Assembly (NCBI RefSeq): GCF_009764685.1
Contig: NZ_VHLM01000057.1
Location: 62,001-126,000 of the forward strand
Length of the DNA: 64,000 nt
Source: Flavobacterium sp. I-STPP5a
GTDB taxonomy: Bacteria; Bacteroidota; Bacteroidia; Flavobacteriales; Flavobacteriaceae
Direction of reading: 5' to 3'
Shown: positions 52,709 to 61,019 of the stretch, in pieces
How the letters are laid out: every line of letters starts with the position of its first letter
Position numbering within the stretch: the first letter of the stretch is position 1
The notes under the pieces: generated by a model
What the model was told of the DNA's origin: nothing
What the model saw: the letters and a program-made list of their open reading frames with translations, nothing else
The model's database searches: none
Made by a program: the position numbers and the translations under genes

Positions 52709-54547
52709 ATGGAAGCACTTTACTTATATCTCATAAAATCCAGCGGCTTACTAGCACTTTTTTTTGTAGCGTATCATTTTTTACTGCGCAAAGAAACTTT
52801 TTTTACTAGTAACCGATGGTTTTTAGTATTGGGTTTATTCACTTCGGTTGTTTTGCCATTGGTGGCTTTTACAAAAATTGTCTGGGTTGAACCAAGCACC
52901 AACACCATTGACTGGTCCCAAATTCCACTAACCACCAGTTCTGAAAAGGATATTTCGGAAATCAATTGGTACTTAGTTATTGGAATGCTATACGCCATTG
53001 GCATGCTTCTTTTTATACTAAAACTTGCATTTGATTTTTATAGTTTACACCGTGTATTAAAAGGAAAACACTTTAAAAATCAAGCTGATTTTAAATACAT
53101 TGACACCACAGAAAACATAGCGCCCTTCTCTTTTTTTAAAACTATTGTTTATAATTCCACGTTGTACAGCAAAGCCGAATTAGAAAATATTTTGGAGCAT
53201 GAAAAAGTACACAGTGAGCAAAATCACACTGTTGACGTATTAATTTCAAGACTGTTTTGTATTGTTTTTTGGTTCAATCCCTTTATCTGGTTGTACAAAA
53301 AAGCAATATTGCAAAATCTAGAATTCATTGCAGATAGTGAAGCCACTAAAAAAATAACCGACAAAAAAGCGTATCAATTCACGCTCTTAAAAATAACAAC
53401 ACACGAAAATTGTGTTGCCATTACCAATCATTTTTATCAATCATTAATCAAAAAACGAATCGTTATGTTAAACAAAAATCAATCAAAAAAATGGAATTCA
53501 TGGAAATATGCAGTAATTGTTCCAGCTCTAGTAGCGTTTGTACTTTTATTTCAAATTGAAGTAATTGCACAAGAGAAAAAACAAGTTACAAAAGAGAACA
53601 CCTTAAACTCAGTCCACTTTGAATTAGAAATAAACGCTACGTCTACGAAAGAAGAACTAAATGCTCAAAAAGATTTATTTAAAGAAGATTTTGGAATTCA
53701 ACTAGCTTTCACTGACTTAATATACAATAGTAGCAATGAAATTATTCAACTAAAAGCTGAAATAAAAAGTAACAACAATGAAAGAAAAATATATAGCGTT
53801 AAAGGAACAACACCTATAAAGCCTTTTAAAATATTTGCTAAAACCGAAAATGATAAAAAAGTTATTTTTGGTTTCAAAGCTGATAAACAGAAAAATAGTC
53901 AACTGAGTAATCATTTTAAAGCCACAGAAAAGAATGGTGAAAAAATTGAAATTAAACTAAATGAAGGCAATTCAGGAACAAACGAATCCAATCACGAGGA
54001 TTATTTATCTATTAATAATTTTAAAAAAGATGGAGTAGAATATTTACTAGTTATCAATGGAGTTAAACAATCAAAAGATCACCCCATTCGCTTGCCATTT
54101 AATGATGAAATAGTAAGTCAAACGATATTAGAATCACAGGAAGCTATTGCTAAGTATGGATCTGATGCTGCAAATGGAGCGTGTGAAATTATAACTTCAA
54201 AGACTACAATTAAAAATAAAAAACGCAAACAAAAAAACAGCAAATATCCTGAAAATGATGATGCTGATATTTATACCACAGTTATAGCAACTGAAGTACC
54301 AGAATTAAAACTTGATAAAGACAATATTAAATCATCAAATAATGACCAAAACACTGCAAAAACTTTAGAAATGACATTTTCTAAAAATCAAACCAATTCT
54401 TTACCAAAAGACGTAGAATATTATATCAATGATAAAAAAGTAACTAGAAACAAAATTGAAAAATTAGATCATAATACTATTGAACGCGTTGATGTAGATA
54501 AATCTAAAAATAATACAAAAATTATGAAATTTTACACAAAGAAATAA
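52709..54547 (+). CDS. BlaR1-like M56-family membrane peptidase
   Basis: A 612-residue sensor-type peptidase. Membrane helices lie at about 5-24, 36-56 and 90-112, and another at about 270-290. The cytoplasm-facing zinc peptidase domain between them contains LEHEKVHSEQNHTVDVL, an H-E-x-x-H motif (HEKVH). The C-terminal extracytoplasmic part (about 290-612) is unusual: at about 440-500 it resembles the TonB-receptor plug/carboxypeptidase-like region (EYLLVINGVKQ, then EAIAKYGSDAANGACEIITS). It should cleave or inactivate the adjacent BlaI-type repressor on a signal. No beta-lactamase gene is nearby, so the signal is unknown. Confidence 0.88.
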   Translation: MEALYLYLIKSSGLLALFFVAYHFLLRKETFFTSNRWFLVLGLFTSVVLPLVAFTKIVWVEPSTNTIDWSQIPLTTSSEKDISEINWYLVIGMLYAIGMLLFILKLAFDFYSLHRVLKGKHFKNQADFKYIDTTENIAPFSFFKTIVYNSTLYSKAELENILEHEKVHSEQNHTVDVLISRLFCIVFWFNPFIWLYKKAILQNLEFIADSEATKKITDKKAYQFTLLKITTHENCVAITNHFYQSLIKKRIVMLNKNQSKKWNSWKYAVIVPALVAFVLLFQIEVIAQEKKQVTKENTLNSVHFELEINATSTKEELNAQKDLFKEDFGIQLAFTDLIYNSSNEIIQLKAEIKSNNNERKIYSVKGTTPIKPFKIFAKTENDKKVIFGFKADKQKNSQLSNHFKATEKNGEKIEIKLNEGNSGTNESNHEDYLSINNFKKDGVEYLLVINGVKQSKDHPIRLPFNDEIVSQTILESQEAIAKYGSDAANGACEIITSKTTIKNKKRKQKNSKYPENDDADIYTTVIATEVPELKLDKDNIKSSNNDQNTAKTLEMTFSKNQTNSLPKDVEYYINDKKVTRNKIEKLDHNTIERVDVDKSKNNTKIMKFYTKK

Positions 54548-54618
54548 TATACAACTCAATTAAAGACGGTTCAAATCATGACCGTCTTTTTTTATATCTT
54601 TGTGAAAAATTAAATTGC

Positions 54619-54759
54619 ATGTATAAAATTCTTGCTCAAATCAACAAAATCATTCTACCTAGCTTTACAAAACAACGTTTAGACTTGGCCAAAGCCAAAA
54701 AATGGCAGATGGCAATTATTGGTTACAGGTATTACGTTACCACTCGTGCCTTACGCTAG
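54619..54759 (+). CDS. Small conserved flavobacterial protein (46 aa)
   Basis: MYKILAQINKIILPSFTKQR, followed by LDLAKAKKWQMAIIGYRYYV and TTRALR, 46 residues. It is basic with one amphipathic/hydrophobic stretch (QMAIIGYRYYV). Proteins of this size and sequence style recur in Flavobacterium and are sometimes labelled 'SsrA-binding protein', which has no support here. Its last bases overlap the apt stop on the opposite strand (54756-54759). The real role is unknown. Confidence 0.62.
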   Translation: MYKILAQINKIILPSFTKQRLDLAKAKKWQMAIIGYRYYVTTRALR

Positions 54760-55268
54760 TAGGTCATAGCAGCAAATACAACATGATTTGAAATTTTATC
54801 TCTTCCGTTCAAAAAAGGCAGTTCCATCAAAAAATTACATTGAACAACTACACCGCCTAGCTTTTCTACAAGTTCACAAACTGCCTTTGCAGTTCCGCCA
54901 GTAGCCAAAACATCATCATGAACAAGCACATGGTCCCCTTTTTGTATGGCATCTACATGAATTTCTAGACTATCTGTGCCATACTCTAAATCATAACTAG
55001 CCGAAATGGTCTTATAAGGCAATTTATTAGGCTTTCGAACAGGTATAAAACCCACCTTCAATTCTTGCGCTAGTAACGTTCCAAAGAAAAATCCACGACT
55101 CTCTACCCCAACAACCTTATCAATTTTTAAATTTTCAACACCTGATAACAATATTTTAAGGCATTCATTCCTTGCTTCGGGATCAAGAAACAGTGGAGTG
55201 ATGTCTTTAAACAAAATTCCTTCCTTTGGAAATCCCTGAATATCACGGATATAATTTTTTAAAATCAT
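54756..55268 (-). CDS. apt: Adenine phosphoribosyltransferase
   Basis: Salvages adenine with PRPP to AMP. The 170-residue protein starts MILKNYIRDIQGFPKEGILF (the N-terminal Apt signature, DIqgFPKeGIlFkDIT). It has the flexible loop VESRGFFFG and the PRPP-binding motif VLVHDDVLATGGTAKA (acidic DD at the ribose 2'/3'-OH site). The size is typical. It is divergent from a tRNA gene and convergent with the 46-residue gene. Confidence 0.95.
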   Translation of the reverse strand: MILKNYIRDIQGFPKEGILFKDITPLFLDPEARNECLKILLSGVENLKIDKVVGVESRGFFFGTLLAQELKVGFIPVRKPNKLPYKTISASYDLEYGTDSLEIHVDAIQKGDHVLVHDDVLATGGTAKAVCELVEKLGGVVVQCNFLMELPFLNGRDKISNHVVFAAMTY

Positions 55269-55295
55269 TTTTTTTATTTTTTTACAATTTTACAC

Positions 55296-55325
55296 TTGCA
55301 AATTACACATTTATGCCTATATTTG
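55296..55325 (+). promoter_or_regulatory. Promoter of the tRNA-Arg gene
   Basis: TTG (55296-55298), a 19-bp spacer, and a perfect -7 box TATATTTG (55318-55325). It ends 36 bp before the tRNA, a usual spacing for a short 5' leader. Confidence 0.75.
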
Positions 55326-55361
55326 CACCCGCAAGCAAGACAATAAGTCGCTTCGCAAAAA

Positions 55362-55435
55362 GGCCTTGTGGCGCAACTGAATAGCGCACTTGATTACGGC
55401 TCAAGAGGTTACTGGTTTGAATCCAGTCAAGGTCA
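55362..55435 (+). tRNA. tRNA-Arg (anticodon ACG)
   Basis: Cloverleaf read by hand: acceptor stem GGCCTTG/CAAGGTC (one G-T pair) with discriminator A at 55435, D-arm in GCGCAACTGAATAGCGC, anticodon stem CTTGA/TCAAG around loop TTACGGC with anticodon ACG, and T-arm ACTGG-TTTGAAT-CCAGT. CCA is not encoded. A34 is normally converted to inosine by TadA so that CGU, CGC and CGA are read. Confidence 0.93.
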
Positions 55436-55439
55436 CTTT

Positions 55440-55484
55440 AAAATCCTTAAACACACTGTTATCAGTAGTTTAAGGATTTTTTTT
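55440..55484 (+). terminator. Terminator of the tRNA-Arg gene
   Basis: 13-bp stem (AAAATCCTTAAAC at 55440-55452, GTTTAAGGATTTT at 55468-55480) with an inner ACTG..CAGT pair and a run of eight T at 55477-55484, just after the tRNA. Confidence 0.88.
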
Positions 55485-55519
55485 GTACTATTTTTTTTAT
55501 TTACTTTATAAAAATACAA

Positions 55520-55551
55520 AATCCCTATTTGATACTCTCAAAATAGGGATT
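55520..55551 (-). terminator. Terminator of the alcohol dehydrogenase gene
   Basis: 11-bp stem AATCCCTATTT (55520-55530) with AAATAGGGATT (55541-55551), 26 bp past the stop of the minus-strand adh gene. Confidence 0.75.
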
Positions 55552-55577
55552 ATAATATAAAATGTATTCTCTTGAGA

Positions 55578-56621
55578 TTATAGTGTAGCCATATCAATTA
55601 CAAAACGGTAACGCACATCCCCTTTTGTCATACGGTCATACGCTTCATGAATGTCTTTCATATCGATTAATTCAATATCTGATACAATACCATTGGCAGC
55701 GCAGTAATCAAGCATTTCTTGTGTTTCAGGCAATCCTCCTATTAATGAACCTGCTAAACTTCGTCTTCCTCCTATTAAACTAAAGGCATGAATTTCATAG
55801 GGTGTTGGCGGTACTCCCACACATATATGCACACCATTAACACGTAATAATGATAAGTATAGATTTAAATCATGAGGAGCAGATACGGTATCTAGAATAA
55901 AATCAAATGTTCCTGCTGCTTTTGCTAATTGTTTTTCATCTTTGGTCACAATAAAATGATGCGCCCCTAGTTTTTTTGCATCTTGTTCTTTATCAGGTGA
56001 AGTACTCAAAACAGTAACTTCAGCACCAAAAGCAACACCAAACTTAACGGCCATATGCCCAAGTCCTCCAAGACCTAGTACAGCCAGCTTATGTCCTTTT
56101 CCTACTTTCCAATGTTTTAATGGAGAATAGGTTGTTATTCCTGCACATAATAATGGAGCTACTGCCGCTAAATCTAATTTATCTGAAATATGTAACACAA
56201 AATCCTCATGAACTACAATGGTGTTTGAATACCCTCCGTATGTAGGTGTAACACCATCTTGACCAAGTGCATTATAAGTATCTGTTCTTCCGTTGATACA
56301 AAATTGTTCTAATCCCTCTTTACAATTTTCGCAAGTTCTACAAGAGTCCACAAGACAACCTGTTCCCGCTAAATCACCTACTTTAAAGCGTGTTACCTTT
56401 TCCCCTACTCCAACTACTTTACCAACAATTTCATGTCCAGGAACCATTGGGTAAATAGATCCTCCCCAATCATTTTTTATTTGATGTAAGTCACTGTGAC
56501 AAACACCACAAAATTGTATATCAAACTGAACATCATGTGGTCCAAGAGCTCTTCGTTCAAAATTCCAAGGCGCTAAATCTGATTTGGCATCTTGTGCCGC
56601 ATATCCTTTTGTAAGTATCAT
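55578..56621 (-). CDS. Zn-dependent NAD(P) alcohol dehydrogenase, cinnamyl-alcohol/YahK type
   Basis: A 347-residue medium-chain dehydrogenase. The catalytic zinc is bound by Cys in GVCHSDLHQIKNDWGG and His in PGHEIVGKVVGVG. The structural zinc uses the four cysteines of GCLVDSCRTCENCKEG and EQFC, and cofactor binding is at LGLGGLGHMAVKFG. The layout matches the CAD/YahK/AdhC group of broad-range aldehyde reductases. It is probably a cytoplasmic detoxification or fermentation enzyme. It is monocistronic. Confidence 0.92.
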   Translation of the reverse strand: MILTKGYAAQDAKSDLAPWNFERRALGPHDVQFDIQFCGVCHSDLHQIKNDWGGSIYPMVPGHEIVGKVVGVGEKVTRFKVGDLAGTGCLVDSCRTCENCKEGLEQFCINGRTDTYNALGQDGVTPTYGGYSNTIVVHEDFVLHISDKLDLAAVAPLLCAGITTYSPLKHWKVGKGHKLAVLGLGGLGHMAVKFGVAFGAEVTVLSTSPDKEQDAKKLGAHHFIVTKDEKQLAKAAGTFDFILDTVSAPHDLNLYLSLLRVNGVHICVGVPPTPYEIHAFSLIGGRRSLAGSLIGGLPETQEMLDYCAANGIVSDIELIDMKDIHEAYDRMTKGDVRYRFVIDMATL

Positions 56622-56862
56622 AATAAATAAATTTAATTGTTATAAAATTATGAAAATCTAACTCATCAATAATTTTAAAGAGTTACATAATTCCCAGTAT
56701 AAACTATTCAACCACATCTTTTATTATGAAACTGCCAGAGCCTTTTAAATAACATAAAATTACTTCTACTATCTGAAAACTAATTTTTAAGAATAGATCT
56801 TTTTCCATCAAGATAATGTGTTACTTTGTGCAACTATATTTTACTAATCATCAAACTTTTAA

Positions 56863-57432
56863 ATGGCTTCATACACCTATGACAATCAATTTACTGACAT
56901 TCTTTATAGCGAACATGCATTGAATCATCAGGAGTTCGAATATTGTACTTTTACCAATTGTAATTTTTCTCAATGTACTTTTGTAGCCGTTACTTTTATT
57001 GATTGTACTTTTATAAACTGTTTTTTTACATCAGCAAAAATAAATCACGTTGCACTAAGAAATGTAATATTTGAACACTGCGAAATTAAAGATGTAAACT
57101 TTGCTATGTGTGATCCATTTATCTTTACAATTGGATTCAATAACTGCATTCTTGATTTTTCGAAATTTTATAATTTAAATCTAAAGGAAACACAATTTAC
57201 AAAATGCAGTATCATAGCCGTAGATTTCATGAATACCAATCTAACTCATGCTATATTTGATGATTGTGATTTATATAAAAGTGAATTTTCGGGTGCAAAT
57301 GCGGATCATACCGATTTTAAAACAAGTTATAACTATTCCATTGATCCAAAAAAGACAAAACTAAAAAAAACCCTTTTTTCAAAAAATGAAGTAAAGGGTC
57401 TTCTATATCAGTATGATTTAATAATTGAATAA
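56863..57432 (+). CDS. Pentapeptide-repeat protein
   Basis: A 189-residue protein built almost wholly of pentapeptide repeats (A/C-[D/N]-[L/F]-x-x): FEYCTFTNCNFSQCTFVAVT, IDCTFINCFF, FEHCEIKDVNFAMCD, FDDCDLYKSEFSGANADHTDF. These fold into a right-handed quadrilateral beta-helix. The C-terminal NYSIDPKKTKLKKTLFSKNEVKG... resembles the capping part of Qnr/McbG-like proteins. Some such proteins protect gyrase by DNA mimicry; whether this one does is not known. It is rich in Cys at the repeat positions. Confidence 0.85.
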   Translation: MASYTYDNQFTDILYSEHALNHQEFEYCTFTNCNFSQCTFVAVTFIDCTFINCFFTSAKINHVALRNVIFEHCEIKDVNFAMCDPFIFTIGFNNCILDFSKFYNLNLKETQFTKCSIIAVDFMNTNLTHAIFDDCDLYKSEFSGANADHTDFKTSYNYSIDPKKTKLKKTLFSKNEVKGLLYQYDLIIE

Positions 57433-57472
57433 CAACAATACGTAATAAGTAATAAGCATTATGAATACACTA

Positions 57473-58066
57473 TTAACCATGAATGGTTTCGCTGTTGCCA
57501 TATTTTGCAATAACCGACTCTTCAAATTCTAACCACTCTCTCCAACGTTTTTCAACATCAATTCCTTCGCCGTATTTACGTGCATAGGTTATAAAAGTGG
57601 TATAATGACCTGCTTCACTTTCCATTAATTCTCTGTAGAATAAAGCTAATTCTGGATCCTTAATGTTTTCGGATAAAACTTTAAATCGCTCACAACTTCT
57701 GGCTTCAATCATTGCTGAAAAAAGCAAACGTTCCACTAAACTGGATACTCTACTGCCGTTATTACTTTTTTTCATGTACAGGTATAGCTCATTTACATAG
57801 TCGTCTTTTCGCTCTCTGCCCAATTTTAAGCCTCGTTTAATGATGATATTATGCACTTGCTCAAAATGATCAATTTCTTCTTTGGCTAGAGCCAATAAAT
57901 CTTTAACTAAGTCCTGATGTTCAGAATTGTTCGTAATAATTGTAATGGCATTTGTAGCTGCTTTTTGCTCGCACCAAGCATGATCCGTTAAGATTTCTTC
58001 AATATTTTTCTCAACAATATTGACCCATCTGGGATCTGTAGGCAATTGTAATCGTAATACACCCAT
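57473..58066 (-). CDS. miaE: tRNA 2-methylthio-N6-isopentenyladenosine hydroxylase (MiaE-like)
   Basis: Hydroxylates ms2i6A37 in tRNA. The 197-residue all-helical diiron protein has the ligand pattern of ferritin-like MiaE: HAWCEQKAA (Glu), EEIDHFEQVH (E-x-x-H), MIEARSCERF (Glu) and MESEAGHYTTF (E-x-x-x-H), which supply the two-iron site. It is monocistronic. The neighbouring repeats upstream (58095-58195) may carry the promoter and terminator signals. Confidence 0.92.
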   Translation of the reverse strand: MGVLRLQLPTDPRWVNIVEKNIEEILTDHAWCEQKAATNAITIITNNSEHQDLVKDLLALAKEEIDHFEQVHNIIIKRGLKLGRERKDDYVNELYLYMKKSNNGSRVSSLVERLLFSAMIEARSCERFKVLSENIKDPELALFYRELMESEAGHYTTFITYARKYGEGIDVEKRWREWLEFEESVIAKYGNSETIHG

Positions 58067-58094
58067 TTTAAATTATTTTCAAGTTTTAAAATTA

Positions 58095-58195
58095 GTTTCA
58101 AGTTTCAAGTTTTACCTAGAACTAAAAAAGTTTAAAATTTTGTGATACCATTCCGTAAACACAAAACTTTAAACTTTAAACCTGAAACTTTAAAC
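58095..58195. repeat. Short GTTTCAAGTTT-type repeats between miaE and glyA
   Basis: Left: GTTTCAAGTTTCAAGTTTT (58095-58113). Right: AAAACTTTAAACTTTAAAC and CTGAAACTTTAAAC (58163-58195), an imperfect reverse complement with tandem 7-bp units. It could form a long AT-rich hairpin. I see no gene in this 135-bp gap. Confidence 0.5.
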
Positions 58196-58201
58196 AATTA
58201 A

Positions 58202-59476
58202 TTAATAAACGAAAATAGCTCTTTCGCTCATCATTTCATTTACTTCATTGGCCACAGCCTCTATCACAGCTTCATTAGTATGATCTACAATCACTCTATC
58301 AATTAAATCCACGATAGTTTCCATATCAGCCTCTACAAGACCTCGGGTTGTAATTGCCGCAGTTCCCACACGAATACCAGAAGTAACAAATGGTGATTTA
58401 TCATCAAATGGAACCATATTTTTATTCACTGTAATTTCAGCTTTAACCAAAGCATTTTCAGCCTCTTTACCAGAAATATTTTTATTTCTTAAATCAATCA
58501 ACATCATGTGATTATCAGTACCACCAGAAATAATTTGGTAACCACGTTTTACAAAAGCTTCGGCCATAGCTTTAGCATTTTTTTGTAATTGTAATGCATA
58601 GGTAAAAAATTCGTCTTGTAATGCTTCTCCAAAAGCAACCGCTTTTGCAGCAATGATATGCATCAAAGGTCCGCCTTGATTACCAGGAAATACAGCTAAA
58701 TCAAGCAAAGATGACATCATTCTAATTTCACCTTTTGGAGTAGTTAAACCAAACGGATTTTCAAAATCTTTCCCCATCAAAATTAATCCTCCACGTGGTC
58801 CACGCAATGTTTTATGAGTGGTTGTAGTAACAATATGGCAATGAGGTAAAGGATCATTCATCAAACCTTTTGCAATAAGCCCAGCAGGATGAGAAATATC
58901 AGCTAATAAAATAGCCCCTACGCTATCAGCAATTACTCTAAAACGCTCAAAATCCATATCACGTGAGTAAGCAGATGCTCCAGCGATAATCAATTTTGGT
59001 TGTTCTTTAGTTGCAATTTCTTGAATTTTATCATAATCTAGTAAACCCGTTTCTGGATCTACACCATAAAAAGAAGGAGTGTATAATCGTCCAGAAAAAT
59101 TTACAGGTGAACCGTGTGTAAGGTGTCCGCCATGAGCCAAATCAAATCCTAATATTTTATCACCTGGCTTTATACAAGCATGGTAAACTGCTGTGTTAGC
59201 TTGGGAGCCAGAGTGCGGTTGCACATTGGCGTAAGCCGCACCAAAAAGCTCTTTGGCTCTATCTATAGCAATTTGCTCTACAACATCAACTACTTCGCAA
59301 CCTCCGTAGTATCTTTTGCCAGGATATCCTTCGGCATATTTATTAGTTAATACAGATCCTGCTGCTTCCATCACTTCGTCACTTACAAAGTTCTCTGATG
59401 CTATTAGTTCTAATCCGTGAATTTGTCTTTCTTGTTCTTCTAGAATAAGGTCAAAAATTTGTTCGTCGCGTTGCAT
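58202..59476 (-). CDS. glyA: Serine hydroxymethyltransferase
   Basis: PLP enzyme interconverting serine and glycine with tetrahydrofolate, the main source of one-carbon units. The protein is 424 residues from the preferred start, the usual length. [15 protein letters not shown] at the N-terminus, [15 protein letters not shown] with the PLP-binding lysine, and [11 protein letters not shown] are signatures. The frame continues upstream to an ATG at 59512 ([12 protein letters not shown]...), but ATG at 59476 ([17 protein letters not shown]) is the conserved start. It is divergent from fahA. Confidence 0.97.
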   Translation of the reverse strand: MQRDEQIFDLILEEQERQIHGLELIASENFVSDEVMEAAGSVLTNKYAEGYPGKRYYGGCEVVDVVEQIAIDRAKELFGAAYANVQPHSGSQANTAVYHACIKPGDKILGFDLAHGGHLTHGSPVNFSGRLYTPSFYGVDPETGLLDYDKIQEIATKEQPKLIIAGASAYSRDMDFERFRVIADSVGAILLADISHPAGLIAKGLMNDPLPHCHIVTTTTHKTLRGPRGGLILMGKDFENPFGLTTPKGEIRMMSSLLDLAVFPGNQGGPLMHIIAAKAVAFGEALQDEFFTYALQLQKNAKAMAEAFVKRGYQIISGGTDNHMMLIDLRNKNISGKEAENALVKAEITVNKNMVPFDDKSPFVTSGIRVGTAAITTRGLVEADMETIVDLIDRVIVDHTNEAVIEAVANEVNEMMSERAIFVY

Positions 59477-59519
59477 TTTTTTGATTTTCGTTAATTTATA
59501 GCAAAAATACAAAAAAACG

Positions 59520-59550
59520 TTTGGTTAATACTTAGATTATAATATATTTG
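59520..59550 (+). promoter_or_regulatory. Promoter of fahA
   Basis: TTTG (59520-59523), a 19-bp spacer and TATATTTG (59543-59550): a full match to the Bacteroidetes consensus. Transcription should start near 59557, giving a leader of about 28 nt. Confidence 0.85.
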
Positions 59551-59584
59551 ATGAGTAATTTTTTAACAAAATAATTAACATCAT

Positions 59585-60868
59585 ATGCCAATAACAGCAA
59601 ACGATACTAATAGAAAATCATGGTTAGAAGTGCCTGAAAACAGTGACTTCCCCATTCAAAATATACCCTTCGGAGTTTTTCTAACAAAAGAAAATATTGT
59701 AACTGTAGGAACAAGAATAGGCGATTACGCCATTGATTTAGGTGCACTACAACAACTCAATTATTTTGAAGGTATTGAACTTACTGATGATATGTTTATG
59801 CAGGATACGCTGAATGACTTCATATCAGATGGAAAAAAAACATGGAGACTGGTAAGAAACCGCATTGCTGAACTCTTTGATACTAACAATACCAAACTAC
59901 AAAACAATACCAAAGACCGAGATATTGTAATCTTTAGAATGGAAGATGTTGAAATGCAATTACCCGTTTTAATTGGTGATTACACCGATTTTTATTCGAG
60001 TAAAGAGCATGCAACAAATGTTGGAAAAATGTTTCGTGATCCTGAAAACGCGTTATTACCTAACTGGCTTCATATCCCAGTAGGTTATCATGGAAGAAGC
60101 TCGTCAATAGTACCCTCTGGAATTCCTGTTCACAGACCCATGGGTCAAACATTACCTAACGGAGAAACAAGTCCAGTTTTTGGTCCGTCCCGTTCTGTTG
60201 ATTTTGAACTCGAAACTGCGTTTATCACCACTGACGTCAATATAATGGGTGAAAATATTCCTGTGACCGAAGCCGAAGATTATATTTTTGGGATGGTGTT
60301 ATTAAATGACTGGAGTGCTCGTGATATACAAAAATGGGAATACGTTCCGCTAGGGCCATTTTTAGCTAAAAATTTTGCCTCTTCAATTTCACCATGGATC
60401 GTTACTATGGATGCACTGGAACCTTTTAGAACAAAAGGCCCTAAACAAGAGCCTACGCCACTGCCGTATTTACAACAAAAAGGAAAACACTCCTTTGACA
60501 TTAACTTAGAAGTAGCCATTCAACCTGAAAATAGTGAGGCTACTGTAGTTTCTAAGTCCAATTTTAAATACATGTATTGGACAATGAGTCAACAATTAAC
60601 GCACCACACCTCAAATGGATGTAGAGTAAACTCTGGAGATATGATGGGATCAGGAACGATATCAGGACCTACTGAAGATAGTTTTGGTTCTATGCTTGAA
60701 CTTACTTGGGGTGGAAAAAACCCAATAAAAATGAGCGACAACACAGAGCGTAAATTTATAAATGATAATGATACAGTTATCATGAAAGGCTTTTGCAAAA
60801 ACGGTCATGTACGTATTGGTTTTGGAGAAGTTTCAAGCAAGCTATTACCTCCTTTTGTACGAAAATAA
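59585..60868 (+). CDS. fahA: Fumarylacetoacetase
   Basis: Hydrolyses fumarylacetoacetate to fumarate and acetoacetate, the last step of tyrosine/phenylalanine breakdown. The 427-residue length agrees with full FAH proteins (about 420). The N-terminal small beta domain (PFGVFLTKENIVTVGTRIGD) precedes the catalytic domain: DYTDFYSSKEHATNVGKMFR, GYHGRSSSIV, DFELETAFIT and QLTHHTSNGCRVNSGDMMG with the metal- and substrate-binding Glu/Asp/His residues. Other tyrosine-degradation genes are not in the window. Confidence 0.95.
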   Translation: MPITANDTNRKSWLEVPENSDFPIQNIPFGVFLTKENIVTVGTRIGDYAIDLGALQQLNYFEGIELTDDMFMQDTLNDFISDGKKTWRLVRNRIAELFDTNNTKLQNNTKDRDIVIFRMEDVEMQLPVLIGDYTDFYSSKEHATNVGKMFRDPENALLPNWLHIPVGYHGRSSSIVPSGIPVHRPMGQTLPNGETSPVFGPSRSVDFELETAFITTDVNIMGENIPVTEAEDYIFGMVLLNDWSARDIQKWEYVPLGPFLAKNFASSISPWIVTMDALEPFRTKGPKQEPTPLPYLQQKGKHSFDINLEVAIQPENSEATVVSKSNFKYMYWTMSQQLTHHTSNGCRVNSGDMMGSGTISGPTEDSFGSMLELTWGGKNPIKMSDNTERKFINDNDTVIMKGFCKNGHVRIGFGEVSSKLLPPFVRK

Positions 60869-60891
60869 AAATTATATAAAATTACCTTTTG

Positions 60892-60929
60892 AAACCTAAC
60901 AATTATACTATTTTTGTTAGGTTTTTTTT
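60892..60929 (+). terminator. Terminator of fahA
   Basis: 11-bp stem AAACCTAACAA (60892-60902) with TTGTTAGGTTT (60914-60924) and continuing T-run to 60929. Its 3' arm contains the -33 TTTG of the next promoter. Confidence 0.83.
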
Positions 60930-60942
60930 GGCATTATATTTG
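60913..60942 (+). promoter_or_regulatory. Promoter of the lipoprotein gene, overlapping the fahA terminator
   Basis: TTTG (60913-60916), an 18-bp spacer, and -7 box TATATTTG (60935-60942), with the start codon at 61020. The -33 element lies inside the terminator stem of the gene before. Confidence 0.68.
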
Positions 60943-61019
60943 AATTTAGATTTTTGAAATATTCTTTTCACTGCTATCAAAAACTATTGTTCAACATTCC
61001 ACCTCTAAAATTAACGCTT

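Noticed and set aside
58095..58195. Possible CRISPR-like array of GTTTCAAGTTT units
   Set aside because: Units are 7-10 bp without spacers, imperfect and AT-rich; this is a simple intergenic repeat.
60954..61019. TTG-started extension of the lipoprotein
   Set aside because: Places 22 non-signal residues before a clear lipoprotein signal and starts just after the promoter.
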